Source: Akebia trifoliata (Eukaryota; Streptophyta; Magnoliopsida; Ranunculales; Lardizabalaceae). From it: a stretch of DNA of 64,000 nucleotides. This document shows positions 24,361 to 35,179 of the stretch, one piece after another (position 1 is the first letter of the stretch; each line of letters begins with the position of its first letter). The position numbers were made by a program, and so were the translations under genes. Below the pieces are notes generated by a model that did not search any database, was not told where the DNA came from, and saw only the letters and a program-made list of their open reading frames with translations. The stretch spans positions 25,837,163 to 25,901,162 of the forward strand of contig CM030713.1 of the NCBI GenBank assembly GCA_017979445.1, written 5' to 3'.

Positions 24361-24378
24361 TCCCCAACGGAGTCGCCA
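24361..24378 (-). other. Primer-binding site of the Ogre element (tRNA-Arg)
   Basis: On the minus strand TGGCGACTCCGTTGGGGA lies one base beyond the 5' LTR end. The complement of the tRNA-Arg(ACG) 3' end encoded at 63697-63769, with CCA added, is TGGCGACTCCACTGGGGA, so 16 of 18 positions agree. tRNA-Arg priming is known for Ogre elements. Confidence 0.88.
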
Positions 24379-24379
24379 C

Positions 24380-26088
24380 TGAAAGCGCCCTCGATCCGCG
24401 TGGTGCGCGGATCCGCTTTTGACCCTTGAGGTTTGGGAGTCGCCACCTAGTTATTACGGTCTAGGAATCGATCAATGACTCTAAACAGATAAAGGACTAA
24501 TCTAGAACAAAAAAAAAATTGAATTCGGGGATCATGTTACGGGGTTGGAAGGTGTTAAGCACCAATCCTGCCCGGCCAAAGCCGGTCTCTACTAGTTTTC
24601 CAAATAAGTTACATTGCTAAAAAACCTAAATAATAATAAATAAAAAAATAAGAAGTTATACCTTTCCGATAGCAAAGACTTTGTTCCCTCAGATCCAACA
24701 AAAATTGCTCTTTGTGTCGTACTCCTTGCTTCATTCTGTCTCAGGATTTGATTTCTGATCTCCGAGGCAAGGTATCTCCCTTTTTTTATCTGGATTCTTC
24801 AAGTTTGTTATGGATTTTGGGGTGTTTTTGATGGACTTTTAGGTATTTTTTAGGCTAAAATCGAAGAAGGGATGTTAGGTAAGGAGTTGCGGCTCCAAAA
24901 CTAGGATTTATGGGAGGTTAGGGGGCTTTTAGACCTATTTCTCTTAGGATTTATGATTTGATACGAAAATAGGGTGTGAGGACCTCTATTTATAGATTTT
25001 TTTAAGGGTTGATTTAGATAGAGTTAGTATTTAATTAGAGTTCTTTGAGTTAGAGTTGTGTTTTAGTTAGAATTGTTTTAGGTAGAATTGTGTTTTAATT
25101 AGAATTGTTTTAGGTAGAGTTGTGTTTTAGTTAGAACTCTATTAGATAGAGTTATTATTTAATTAGAACTCTATTAGGATTTTGACTTTTGTCTTATTTG
25201 ATTGACTTTTAATATTTTGACTTTAGTCTTAATTGATTGACTTTAAATATCTTGACTTTATCTTGCTTAATTGACTTTAATTTTGACTTTAGTCTTACTC
25301 GATTGACTTTAAATATCTTGAATTTAGTCTTTCTTGATTGACTTTAATTTTTTTGGAGAACCCCCCTCTATTATATTTTTAATTCTTTAGACCCCCAAAT
25401 GGAGGGGTCCTTAAAGAAATATCTTACGAACCCTCAACAATTTTACTTAAGAGCCCGATTAATCGATTTTTTTAATTCAAAATTTTAAATTAATTTTATT
25501 AATGTTTCACTTTAATTATTTAATATTTTATTTATTAATTTTAAAATTTTTAATTATGAAAATTGTGAAATTATCGTTTTGCCACCGAAGAGGATTTTTC
25601 ACATTTTCGTAAGGAATTCAATGTGAATGTTAGTTTTTGTCATTTATGATGTTTTTTTGTGTGAAATGGTTGTGAACTTTATGAGGGGCATTTTTGTAAT
25701 TTTGTTAAATTATATTAAAATTGGTGAAATGATTTATTTGGTTTCGATTTATTGTTTTATGTGTTCAAAAGGGTTTTCCTAAGCGTAATGTACGCTCTAG
25801 GATTGTTTTAAATTTAGGGGTATTTTGGTAATTTGATCATTTTTTAGTGATTTTTATCGTGAAGCTTCTTTTTGGTCTGCAAGATGATGATTTCTAAGCT
25901 TCTGGGGTTATATTTTCATAGCGTATCGTGATTTCTACGATTTTGTCAGTTCGAGATACCTCATCCGGATTTCTGAAACATTTTTGATAACAAAATAAAG
26001 TAATGGAATAAACATCCATCATTGGGAACCGTTGCGATCAGGTTGACGAGTTGATTAATCAGGCGGATGCAAAAATGAGGTGTCTACA
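24380..26088 (-). repeat. 5' LTR of the Ogre element (right copy, 1709 bp)
   Basis: It spans TGAAAGCGCCCTCG to GGTGTCTACA on the plus strand. It carries the TATA box (24986-24995, minus) and nine intact TTGACTTT motifs between about 25180 and 25350, with one more mutated to TTGAATTT. It lacks about 45 bp present in the left LTR; the deletion endpoints share TTTT. Confidence 0.93.
24986..24995 (-). promoter_or_regulatory. TATA box of the 5' LTR
   Basis: CTATAAATAG on the minus strand, followed by GAGGTCCTCACACCC. It is the likely core promoter for the genomic transcript of the Ogre element. Confidence 0.6.
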
Positions 26089-26093
26089 ATCTC
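26089..26093. repeat. Target-site duplication of the Ogre element, right copy (ATCTC)
   Basis: Identical to 8832-8836. It marks the resumption of the interrupted CACTA-1 sequence. Confidence 0.9.
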
Positions 26094-27941
26094 ACATTTC
26101 TACCTTCTTCATGTTAGATCTCCACAAAACCCTAATCCATTTTTCCTTTCTTCTTCATCAACAAACCATTATCGACCTCCTCTTCTTTTTGTTGAGCCGA
26201 ATCATTAGGGTTGATTCAAGTATGATGCAGAAGGAAATCAGAAGAAACCCTTAATTAGTGTAAATTGCGAAATCTTCAGGTCAAGAAATCCTTAATCGTT
26301 GCAAATTCTATCAATCCCTCCTTCAATTCTCCAATTCGAAGGTTGGTTTTATATGAGGAAGATCGATGGATCGAGTTCACAATAGTGTTTGGATCCATAG
26401 GGTTTTTGGAGCTTTGATTTTCTTGTACGATATTGATATTTTGGTATTCTTGTTTCATAGTTCTCTTTTATCTCATCTATTTCTACATTTCTCTTCTTCA
26501 ATATGTATAGATATTGTTCTCGTTGTCTCACAATCTGTCTCTGTTAGGTTTTATTCAAATTTGTTTTTTTTTATTATCTCATTATAGGGTCTTTGTTTTT
26601 GCATGTTTATGGTTTTGTAATATTTCAATCATTTACATTTGCTTTCTCTCTTCATTTTTTAATTTTCTCATTCTAGGGTTTCTTTTTGTTTGATTTTTTG
26701 TTGATTTATGTGGAGATACATGAAAAAACTTCAGCTATAATATTTTTTTCAATCCTTATTCCATTGCATTTATTGAGAGTTACAACATCAGTGATACAGC
26801 CTTGTGGGCACTGGCTTGATACTCAACTATAATATGCCTTATTGATTTATGTATCTGATGAATTTACACATTCATAACACCAATGTTGCTTTAATGCTGT
26901 AAACAAACATGACTTGTATTTTTAATATCATTCTTTTTATATTCCCTTAATATTTTTATGCAATAGAATAGTGGGAAAACTTTATGATTGCTCTTTTGTT
27001 ACACAGATCCTCTGACAGTCAAGTGAATCATTTTGTTTCAAGAATGGGAGGTATTTTTGTTTCCTTTAGTGGGTCAAACTCATGTTATGTTTTTTTTTTC
27101 TCTTTATAGAATTACTTAAATTCTAAGTTCTTAAACCATTATGTGGTATGATTTTTGTTGTTGGTTGAGGGCTAGGGGATTGGGGGTGAAGTACATTGGG
27201 GTTGAAGCTCTTAACAAAATGCATTGGGTCCATGCATAAGATAAGAGGGGTTGGCGGCATGTTGGATAAAGCATTGTTGAAGTAATGTGCTTTACCAAGC
27301 TTAAAACAAAGCTTTAGCAGTGCTTTTTAGTCTAAAATTGCTTCCTCTTGGTTGCATACATCTTATAGGCTATATTGAAAGCCTCATAGTAAGACAAATC
27401 ATGTTCCTAACTTTTTCTCTTTGTAATCTATTTTGTTCTACAATTACTTAATTTTCATCTTCAGGTTTATATTGGGTGATTTAGACCCATTTGCATCAAC
27501 TAAGTTATATTAACATCTTTTGAGCCTGGCCTTTAGGCTACTTTTCCAGTCTTGTGAGTTTTTAGCAATAAGTTGCCACCAAAGATGTACCTACTCAAAA
27601 ACCTACCTGGACTAAAATATGGACTTGCGGAAGATACGGATGATTACTGTTTTCCTTGAAGTTTTGAATTAATTACCCATTAATGGATATTAGTAAATCA
27701 GATTTCTTATAAAATCTTATTACTCCTTGTTCAGCCGACCCCAAATATTTTGGGACAAGGCTTTGGTGGTGATGACGATGCATTTTATTACTTTTTGTTT
27801 TCTTAAATGTAGAATAACTATATATGCTATTCACTCGCAGTGAAACTGTTCATTACTCAACCTTGTGATTTAATTTTGTTCGATCTTTTCACAATCTGAT
27901 TATACTGTTTTATTTATTTATTATTGAGTCTGTACATTCAG

Positions 27942-28322
27942 GCACAAGCACTAGTTGTGAAAAATCAGCGTGACCTTCAAACTCAGAGGGATTAGGCAGA
28001 GAGAGATGTAAGTCATGTGAATCATGCAGTGTTATACTGGCATTGTGTGGTATGGGAGTTAATTTAGCACTGGCTTTCTCTAGTATGTATTGGTACTTTC
28101 CATCCTTATCCTATTTGTGAGTGTTGGGTTTAAGTTTGATTTTTGGTTACTCCTGGCTACATGATACCTCCTTCAGTGCACTTGAATTAATTGTCACTTC
28201 TCTAATTTTGTCCCATACTAATTTCAGAGAATTGCAAAGACGGTAGATGTTGAGATAAGATGGTGAGCCGTTGGAAAAAAGAAGGGAATTTGCGTGCTCA
28301 ATTATCAATTTTGCAATATGTG
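27942..28322 (+). pseudogene. Captured auxilin-like J-protein fragment (two exons)
   Basis: Exon 27942-28007 lies between a CAG acceptor and a GTAAGT donor. It reads VKNQRDLQTQRD, stop, AERD. The next exon starts at 28228 after TTTCAG and reads RIAKTVDVEIRW; after a stop and small frameshifts it continues KEGNLRAQLSILQYV. The order and wording match the segment before the J domain of plant auxilin-like proteins, which uncoat clathrin vesicles with Hsc70. The J domain itself is absent. The intron is kept, so capture was from genomic DNA. It cannot make functional auxilin. Confidence 0.82.
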
Positions 28323-28330
28323 GATTTTTT

Positions 28331-28702
28331 TTTTATCTTTTACCTTTTGTTTATTGCATCCTATCTTATAGCATTTCCTTTGGTTGAAAATCCTTTTGTT
28401 TTGTGTCTTATAGATGACTGTTCTTCTAACGATATATATGTAAAGAGATGATCTAATCTCAGGGTGGCATCACATGATTTGAAATAAGGAGAATAGATGG
28501 GGCACAATTTCTCTAATATAAGGGCAAATGATACCTCTTTCAATAGCTTTCTCTATGGTGAGGATGTTCATGAGGGATTCTATCCAAATAAAGAATGATA
28601 TTTCCCAATATAAAGAAGAGATCAAACTTCATCGGGTTTCTTAATGTCTATTTCCCATTGTTGACTTTGAAGTCAATCCATTAACAAGATTGGTTTTAGA
28701 TA
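28331..28702. other. Sequence between CACTA-1 and CACTA-2; nothing recognised
   Basis: No gene is supported. TGACTTTGAAGTCAATCCA at 28662-28680 recurs exactly at 34347-34365, on the other side of CACTA-2. Confidence 0.5.
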
Positions 28703-31700
28703 CACTACAAGAAAATAGTGAATTTGGAACAACATTGTGAAACGGGTTTGAATCGTTTCTCTGTGATGGACCGTTTCTCAATATCCAATTTTAGATCCAT
28801 AACCTCCAAAGATGCCTTCCAAATTTCAAATTCGAACAGGAACGAGAGTAAGGGAACTCAATCTTCGTTTTCGATCAACTATTCTTTGATTTCACCATGT
28901 TTCTATTACTCTAACGAAGTTCTATCTTCGATTTTCCTATTGTTCTTCAATTTTTCACATCTGATATGTCCTTCTCAGACCCTAACGAAGCTCCTTCTTT
29001 GTTTCTTAGATCTAATAAAGCTCCATCTTCTTTTTCGATCAAGTGTTCTTCGATTTGTCAAATCCTCAAATCCTATGAAGCTTTATCTTCATCTCGACCA
29101 GTCTCAGACTTTTAATGCATGGGTGAAAAGAGAAAATTTTCTAGGGTTTTGCTTTCTCTTTGAGATTTCAAGTTCTATTTGAGGATTTCTAACAATCTTC
29201 AAGGTACGGCTCTTTATTTGTGAAAATATTTTATAGACATTTTGATTTTTTTTTTAATTTTCAATGTTTTTTTATTGAATATCAAGTTCCAGGCTTGTTC
29301 ATTGGCAAGGAAATGCCAAATCTGAGCAAAATCCAATAAGTTTTTTTAAAAATTCAAGATCTGAGAAGGATTCCTATCGATTTTCGATGTATGATCCTAA
29401 TTTCAATCATTTTACCCTTTATTCTCTATTTTCTGTGGTTTATGTATAAAAATTTACCAAACTATTTTTTTGGCCTTACTTGCTTTGAGATAAATTTTTC
29501 TAAATCTAGGTGTTCTAGCTTCTGATGACTTCTAAAGTTTTGGCATTTGGGTTTTGTGAGTTAGGGTTTTTTCATTTATTAGGTCTGTTTGTGTATATAT
29601 TTTTTCTTTGGTTTATTAATGGCTTTGAAGTTCTTTACTCTGTTTTATTTTATAAAGATTAAAGCAAGTTACATTTATGTGGGCTTTTAGGTACATAAAG
29701 TTAACCTTGAGTTATGGAAAAGTCTGGTTTAGTTGTATTTAACAAAAATTTCTTTGAAAACATACTGAATCAATTAGTTGTTAGTTCACATAAAGAATCC
29801 AACAAGGGAGGCTTTTTTTTTTAACAATGGATACTGTAATTGCTTTTCGTTTCAAAAGATAATTGTAAAAGTTTGGTTGTTCTGCCTTCCCATTATCTCA
29901 CTTGTTCTCATTTTCTTGTTAAGCTTATAGAATAGTTCCAATTATGAATGGGAAACTCTTAAACTATAATTATCTTTGGAATATTGTGAACTAAGAAAAC
30001 CTATAACAGCTGTTCTAGTATTTTCTTATACAAAAATGTTTAAAAAGAGGATCCTAGGTGTTTGATGTGTGATCTGAGTTGAACACAGGTGCCATTGTGA
30101 AATATTCACAGATCACGATCTTTGGTAGTTCAATTTGTTTTTGTTTATTTAGTTTCTGTTGAATTTTTGAGTTTGTTCTTGCGTAACTAATTTGCTCATC
30201 GAGTCCTGAACCATACATTGGTATGTTGTTTAAGTACTCGAATCAAATATAATGGTCAGATATTTCAACTCAGTAATCCAGTTTTCATAACGTTAATCAA
30301 ATTCATATGAGCTTATTCTTTTAGTAGATCATGTTTATGTTGAGAATATAATATCCAACAAAGCCTTCAACTTGTCTCCGTAAATGACATGTATTCAATT
30401 TGTACATGTGACATTTTTTTCAGAACACCATTGCTCACTAATCTTTCTATTTCTTTCATTTTAAGTGTGGTTCCACCTTTTATTATATCAGTTGGCATAG
30501 ACGGTGAATCCCATGTGAATGGGATTGAATGTCAAATTTATTTACACGCAAACTTGTTCATAACTTTTTTGAAAATTTTCCATGTTGTCTCGTTCCCAGG
30601 AATCAAGCACATGCCAAGACTCATATTCAAACCAATCTTGATTCATGTATATATTTTCCCTGCATCAATCATTTTATACATTGTTTTTATAGTTTTGACG
30701 AATATTAGATAATATAAATTCATCATGGAAGCCTAATCATAATTACAAAAACTTGGGTTTGGCTATTAGATACTATTAACTAAATTCCTAATACATTGCC
30801 CATCTCTACTTTGAGGATGTGGGATTTTCTGTGGTAGACTATCAAAAGTTGTAATTTATTTTCTTCTCTTTGTTCTATCAAAAGTTGGAATACAGTTAGA
30901 TTATCCAAAAAATTGACACACCTGACACTTTTGCTCTATCAGGATGATGTGGAATAGAGGGTTAGGCTCGAGGTTTATAATAATGTCTCAATTTTTGACA
31001 AGTTGGATGATGGTAGCTTGGTCCTCGCCTCTCATATTTTTAATACATTTTGTTTATTACTAATAAAGAAATGGTGCTCAAATATGGATGCATACATGGA
31101 GACAAGTAAGCATTTCTTGATACGTAGATTGCTCTAGTCCTACCTTGTAACTCTCAAGGTTGAACTTCTTAAAAATAGAGAAACATTTTTTGCATCTTAA
31201 GTTCAACCTTAGATCTCACTCTCATGAACCTATGACATGTCTTTATATATAGAGGAGAATTATAGACTATTTTGTTCGACATGGCACTATAATATTTCAA
31301 TCCTATGTATGATAAACACGCACATTTTAGGGAGATTAAGAGATCAAATTTATAATAATAACATAAACATGAAAGTAAGTAAAAAAGGAGAGTTAGGGAG
31401 ACAAATAAGGCATTAATTTGATAGTGGTGCCACTCAATGGGTCCACAAGGGCATGATAGAAAACTAGCTTTTGCTCCACAAATTCTCTGCTGTACCCATT
31501 ATAGCCAATCCTATTGCGTGTGGAAGAGGAGAGAGATCAAAAAGTCCTTTCTTGCCTCTCTTCAAATAGAAAAGTGCCACCTTAACCTTCTCTCAATCGA
31601 TGGCATGATGGACTTTTTATCAACGTGAATTGTGGGTCAACAATTACGTAACTCACCCCCAACCAACTTTAAGTTGACCAAAGGGACCTAATTGGAAATT

Positions 31701-33222
31701 TATCAATCCTTGGATAAGTAGGTCCGTCAATTAATGGGTTTTTTTTTTTCAAAAAGATTATAGGGATTAAGATGGATCCAAACTAGCGACAACTTTGTAC
31801 CAATCTGATAAGCAATTGAATTCTGAAAAGTTGTTACATTTCAAATTCATCAAACAATAATCCCAATCAGGATCTAAGTTATTGAGTCCAAATAAATTGG
31901 AATTTCGATTTAATCTCTTTTTACTTACTCTCATGCTAAGTTAGCATTTAGCATTTAGTGGAAGTCATGTTATCAAGTTATTTGTTCATTTGCTACTCTT
32001 GATATCTCTTATTGGAAGAACATTAGGAATGTTTCTTGAGGTTGAAAAACTCCAACCCAATTGATGGCTTGAAAATTTCAGTCTAACATTCTTCTTGTTA
32101 TATAATATTTTGTAAAAAGAAAATTTCAAGTATATACATCTTGTGATCAAACAGACCATCATCAACCACCCAAGGAGCTGATGAGAAGAGAAAAAGTTAT
32201 CCAAAAATCTACAAGTATTAATGCTTAGGCATAACTAAGTTACAAGTATTGAGGTTTCTATATTAAGAATATGTTAGTTTATGGCTCTTGCCTATTGGAC
32301 ATGTTCTTTTACTTGTTGGCTTGCTGTTGCTGCTAGGTAGGTACATGAATATGGAGAATCTATCAGCTGAAGATGGTAAAGCTGTGGTCTCTTACATCCA
32401 CGTTGCAAAGATAAAATTGGTTATCTTGTTATGGTAAACTACATCATGTTAACTCTTTATTGGGTTATATGTATTTCTTGATTCAATTGCTATCTTAATT
32501 AATTTGCTATTGAAAGTTAAGCGGTGTGGTAGATGCCTTGAATTTAGTTGCTAATTGATCACAAGGGTATCATGTTGATGGCCCAGCCTAACTGCATAAA
32601 TCTTGATGTGTGTCTAAAATCCCCTTATTCTCCCACGAACAACACCGTGGAAGAAAGGTTTCTTACCTTATAGATATGCAGGCAAGCATAACAGCCCAAG
32701 GCCTCCCACATTTATTTTGTTAAGGATTCGTTTGATTTTAGAAAATCATTAATGTTATAGGCTTCAATTTCCTCAACGTCTGGCTTACAATTTTTGTTGT
32801 GTCTGTTTTAATGCTCTATTGTAAGAACATTAGCTTGACGACCACCTAATATCATTGGGGCATGGTAAGGAGTCATTGATACGTTATTCTTTCAGAAAGT
32901 GATTTTGAAATGACAACTTTTATCATTTTCTTTGGTTAAATTAATTTCTGCTTATTTTTTCATGTTCTGTAATTTTATCTAGCAGGAACACTCTATTGGA
33001 GGTATCCCCACAAATTACCATGGAGTGGTAAGACTGAAATGACATCCTATTGGAGGTGATACTAAGGCTTTGTTTCTATTGTTTTGATCCTATTTCGATT
33101 TTCAATTGTTGTTATGTCAGCTACACCTTAGGTCGTTCATATCCAAGGGAATGGTCCAGATGCAATTGTTAGATTTATAGGGTTGATCCATCTATGACAA
33201 GTAATATATACAATATTTACAG

Positions 33223-33321
33223 GTTTCTTGAAGGTGATTTCGACACATACGTTACACAGATCAGACATCCTCACATCTGGGGTGGAGAATCTGAGCTGCT
33301 GATGTCCTCACATGTACTTCA
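33223..33321 (+). pseudogene. Captured OTU-domain cysteine protease exon (OTU4-like)
   Basis: Between a TTTACAG acceptor and a GTAAGT donor lies a 99-bp open exon reading FLEGDFDTYVTQIRHPHIWG and GESELLMSSHVLQ. This is the conserved WGGE-ELL-SHVL core of OTU deubiquitinase domains, closest in my memory to the plant OTU4 group. The catalytic Cys (upstream) and His (downstream) exons were not found, so only a fragment is present. Confidence 0.85.
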
Positions 33322-33685
33322 GTAAGTCTTCATTTTCTAAAGATCTTCAGCCTCAAATACCTACTTGCTAATTCTTATAAAATGCTAGACCTTGGTGTCC
33401 ATGTCAGACATGGAATATTAGTTGGCATCCTTTCTATAAAAGAAAAGGTGTCTACATTTCATTTTGTACATCTCACCTACCTAGAATTCCAATATGGATG
33501 TTTAGTTGGTGAGTAGTTTAAAATTATCATGTAGCAGGAATCATGTAACTGTTTGGTAGCATTCTTGTGATTTTTATTATAACGATAGCATAATGTTTTG
33601 GTTTATATGAAATAGGTGTTCAATTTTTTGATGGCTTGGTTCATAGTGTTTAGTTCTTTGGTCGATTAGGAGTACTTGCTTCTCA

Positions 33686-33827
33686 GACATTCCTTTAAAG
33701 GTGTGGAAGTTCATCGTGAGAGTATGCAATGTGCTGACAAGAAATGCTGCTCGATTGGCAGTTGCGGACATTATGGGGATCTTAAAGAAGATAGGGAGGG
33801 ATGGGAGTGATGGCATTGCTTCCTTGT
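33686..33827 (+). pseudogene. Captured hexokinase exon
   Basis: After a TCTCAG acceptor the frame reads FIVRVCNVLTRNAARLAVAD and IMGILKKIGRDGSDGIASL, ending at a GTAAGC donor overlapping a TAA. It matches the C-terminal part of plant hexokinases (C-x-I/V-V-x-R-A-ARLAAAGI-GILKKIGRDG). The ATP- and sugar-binding upstream domains are missing. Together with the OTU exon 365 bp upstream it could be spliced into a chimeric transcript. Confidence 0.85.
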
Positions 33828-34321
33828 AAGCACCTGTGCTTGTGTAACGATTGCGAAGGGTTTATCGATGCATTATAATTTTGGATTTGTAAATTATGAC
33901 TCATTGTTACTTTTTTTTATGTATAAATTAATGTGATAAAAAACCTCGATGTTCTCCATTTAGGTCTATTTTTACCGTGGGTAATAGGTGCGTGGAAAAA
34001 AAAATTCAATTTTTAGATATCGGTTTATAAACGATTTCTAAAGTCCGAGACATAGGACATCAGTTTTATAAAATCCAATGTCTAAGATATTTTTTTGCGG
34101 TAGTGTGTACAATTATATAAAAGCATATTTGGAACCGTTTTTAGTCGTTCCAAATTCTGATTTCTGGAATGGTTTATAACCGTTCCAAATCCTGAGATCT
34201 AAAACATCAGCCGTTTAAATTCATTAACGACGCCTTGATTAGAGACTGTTCATAAACCGTTTTATACTGGATTAGGAACGGTTATAAACCGTTCCTAATT
34301 TACACATTTGTTGTAGGGATA

Positions 34322-35179
34322 AAATTAATTGGGGACCAATTTATAATGACTTTGAAGTCAATCCACTAATTCATTTAAAAAAAATATATATTTTCATAAA
34401 TAATAAATAATTATTTTTATAAAAAGTAAGGATATTATTATAAATCAAAAATTTCATGTCAAATTTGCTAAGAGTGTCGGATTAAGCTGGTTTTTGGTGA
34501 AATTTTCCCACAAAACACAAGGATTTACATGGTGTGCCTACGTCTACGGAATAGAACAAGAACAACCATTGTTTTCTCTATTTACCGTCCTAGAGATCTC
34601 TTTTTATATAACTGAGAGTTACCAAAACAAGTAAAACTCCCCAAAATAGAAACTCCTTAAAAAATTTTGAGTACAAAAATACTAGACATTTGCACAACAC
34701 CATAAGTGTGTTTGAATGTTTTTATTGCATTGCATCTATGCAATTCATAAATCATAAGTACATGAATTATTCATGAATAATATTCTAGTATTGGGGACAA
34801 GGTGTAGATCATGATGATGATGAGGAACAAAGAGGATGTAATCTCTATGATTCGTATTCGTTCGAAAGAAAGTTCAATTATAACAAATTATAATAGAACC
34901 TGTATTACAAATACAAGTCTTATTACCCAAGTCTTGTACATAACAACATTACCAAGCATCCAGAATACTTAACATCTCAAGTGTGCCTTGAAGGGATCTT
35001 TAGAGCCTCTCCTACACCTATTACGTTTATGAAATACAACCCATTCATAGCTACCATATCTACAAACCAACAAAAGAAACTAAGCATTCGGAGACTGAAA
35101 TTGCAACTGTCTAAGCTTTTAGGTAGAAAACAAGAATGGAATCACCTTTAACATATATAGATGTACTAGTGCACCATTT
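34322..35179. other. Downstream flank of the receptor kinase; no gene
   Basis: AT-rich. At about 34510-34620 GGATTTACATGGTGTGCC and TCTCTTTTTATATAACTG look like pieces of a degraded LTR, but this is weak. The rest is the likely 3' UTR and terminator zone of the minus-strand kinase gene. Confidence 0.4.

Larger units (their letters stand above)
8837..26088 (-). mobile_element. Complete but decayed Ogre-type Ty3/gypsy (Tat lineage) retrotransposon, 17.25 kb
   Basis: It is delimited by two LTRs (8837-10563 and 24380-26088) and ATCTC duplications. On the minus strand the order is 5' LTR, tRNA-Arg primer-binding site, leader of over 3 kb, ORF1, gag, protease, RT/RNase H, a second RNase H, integrase, tandem repeats, polypurine tract, 3' LTR. 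An ORF upstream of gag, the second RNase H and the large size are hallmarks of Ogre within the Tat lineage. All ORFs carry stops or frameshifts, so the copy is non-autonomous. The LTR pair differs by scattered substitutions and several indels, so insertion is not very recent. Confidence 0.93.
26089..28330 (+). mobile_element. CACTA-1 continuation with captured host exons
   Basis: After the Ogre insertion the sequence continues with a TC-rich leader (CCTAATCCATTTTTCC, TTAGGGTTGATTC) like the 5' regions of CACTA-2 to CACTA-4, then long intron-like DNA and the auxilin-like exons at 27942-28322. I did not find a closing CACTA terminus before CACTA-2 starts at 28703, so the right boundary is uncertain and may be deleted. 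Confidence 0.55.
28703..34318 (+). mobile_element. CACTA-2, complete non-autonomous Pack-CACTA (5.6 kb)
   Basis: It starts CACTACAAGAAAATAG and ends TTTGTTGTAGGG (a degenerate inverse of the start), and is flanked by the 3-bp duplication ATA (28700-28702 and 34319-34321), as CACTA elements are. Subterminal GGAACCGTTT / AACCGTTCC motifs crowd both ends. No transposase is seen. Inside are an OTU protease exon and a hexokinase exon, with a 3' tail (about 33840-34100) homologous to the tail of CACTA-3. The 5' part is TC-rich and resembles a 5' UTR. Confidence 0.85.

Noticed and set aside
28718..29182. 154-residue frame at the start of CACTA-2
   Set aside because: It reads TC-rich leader sequence beginning within the terminal repeat; no conserved domain is visible.
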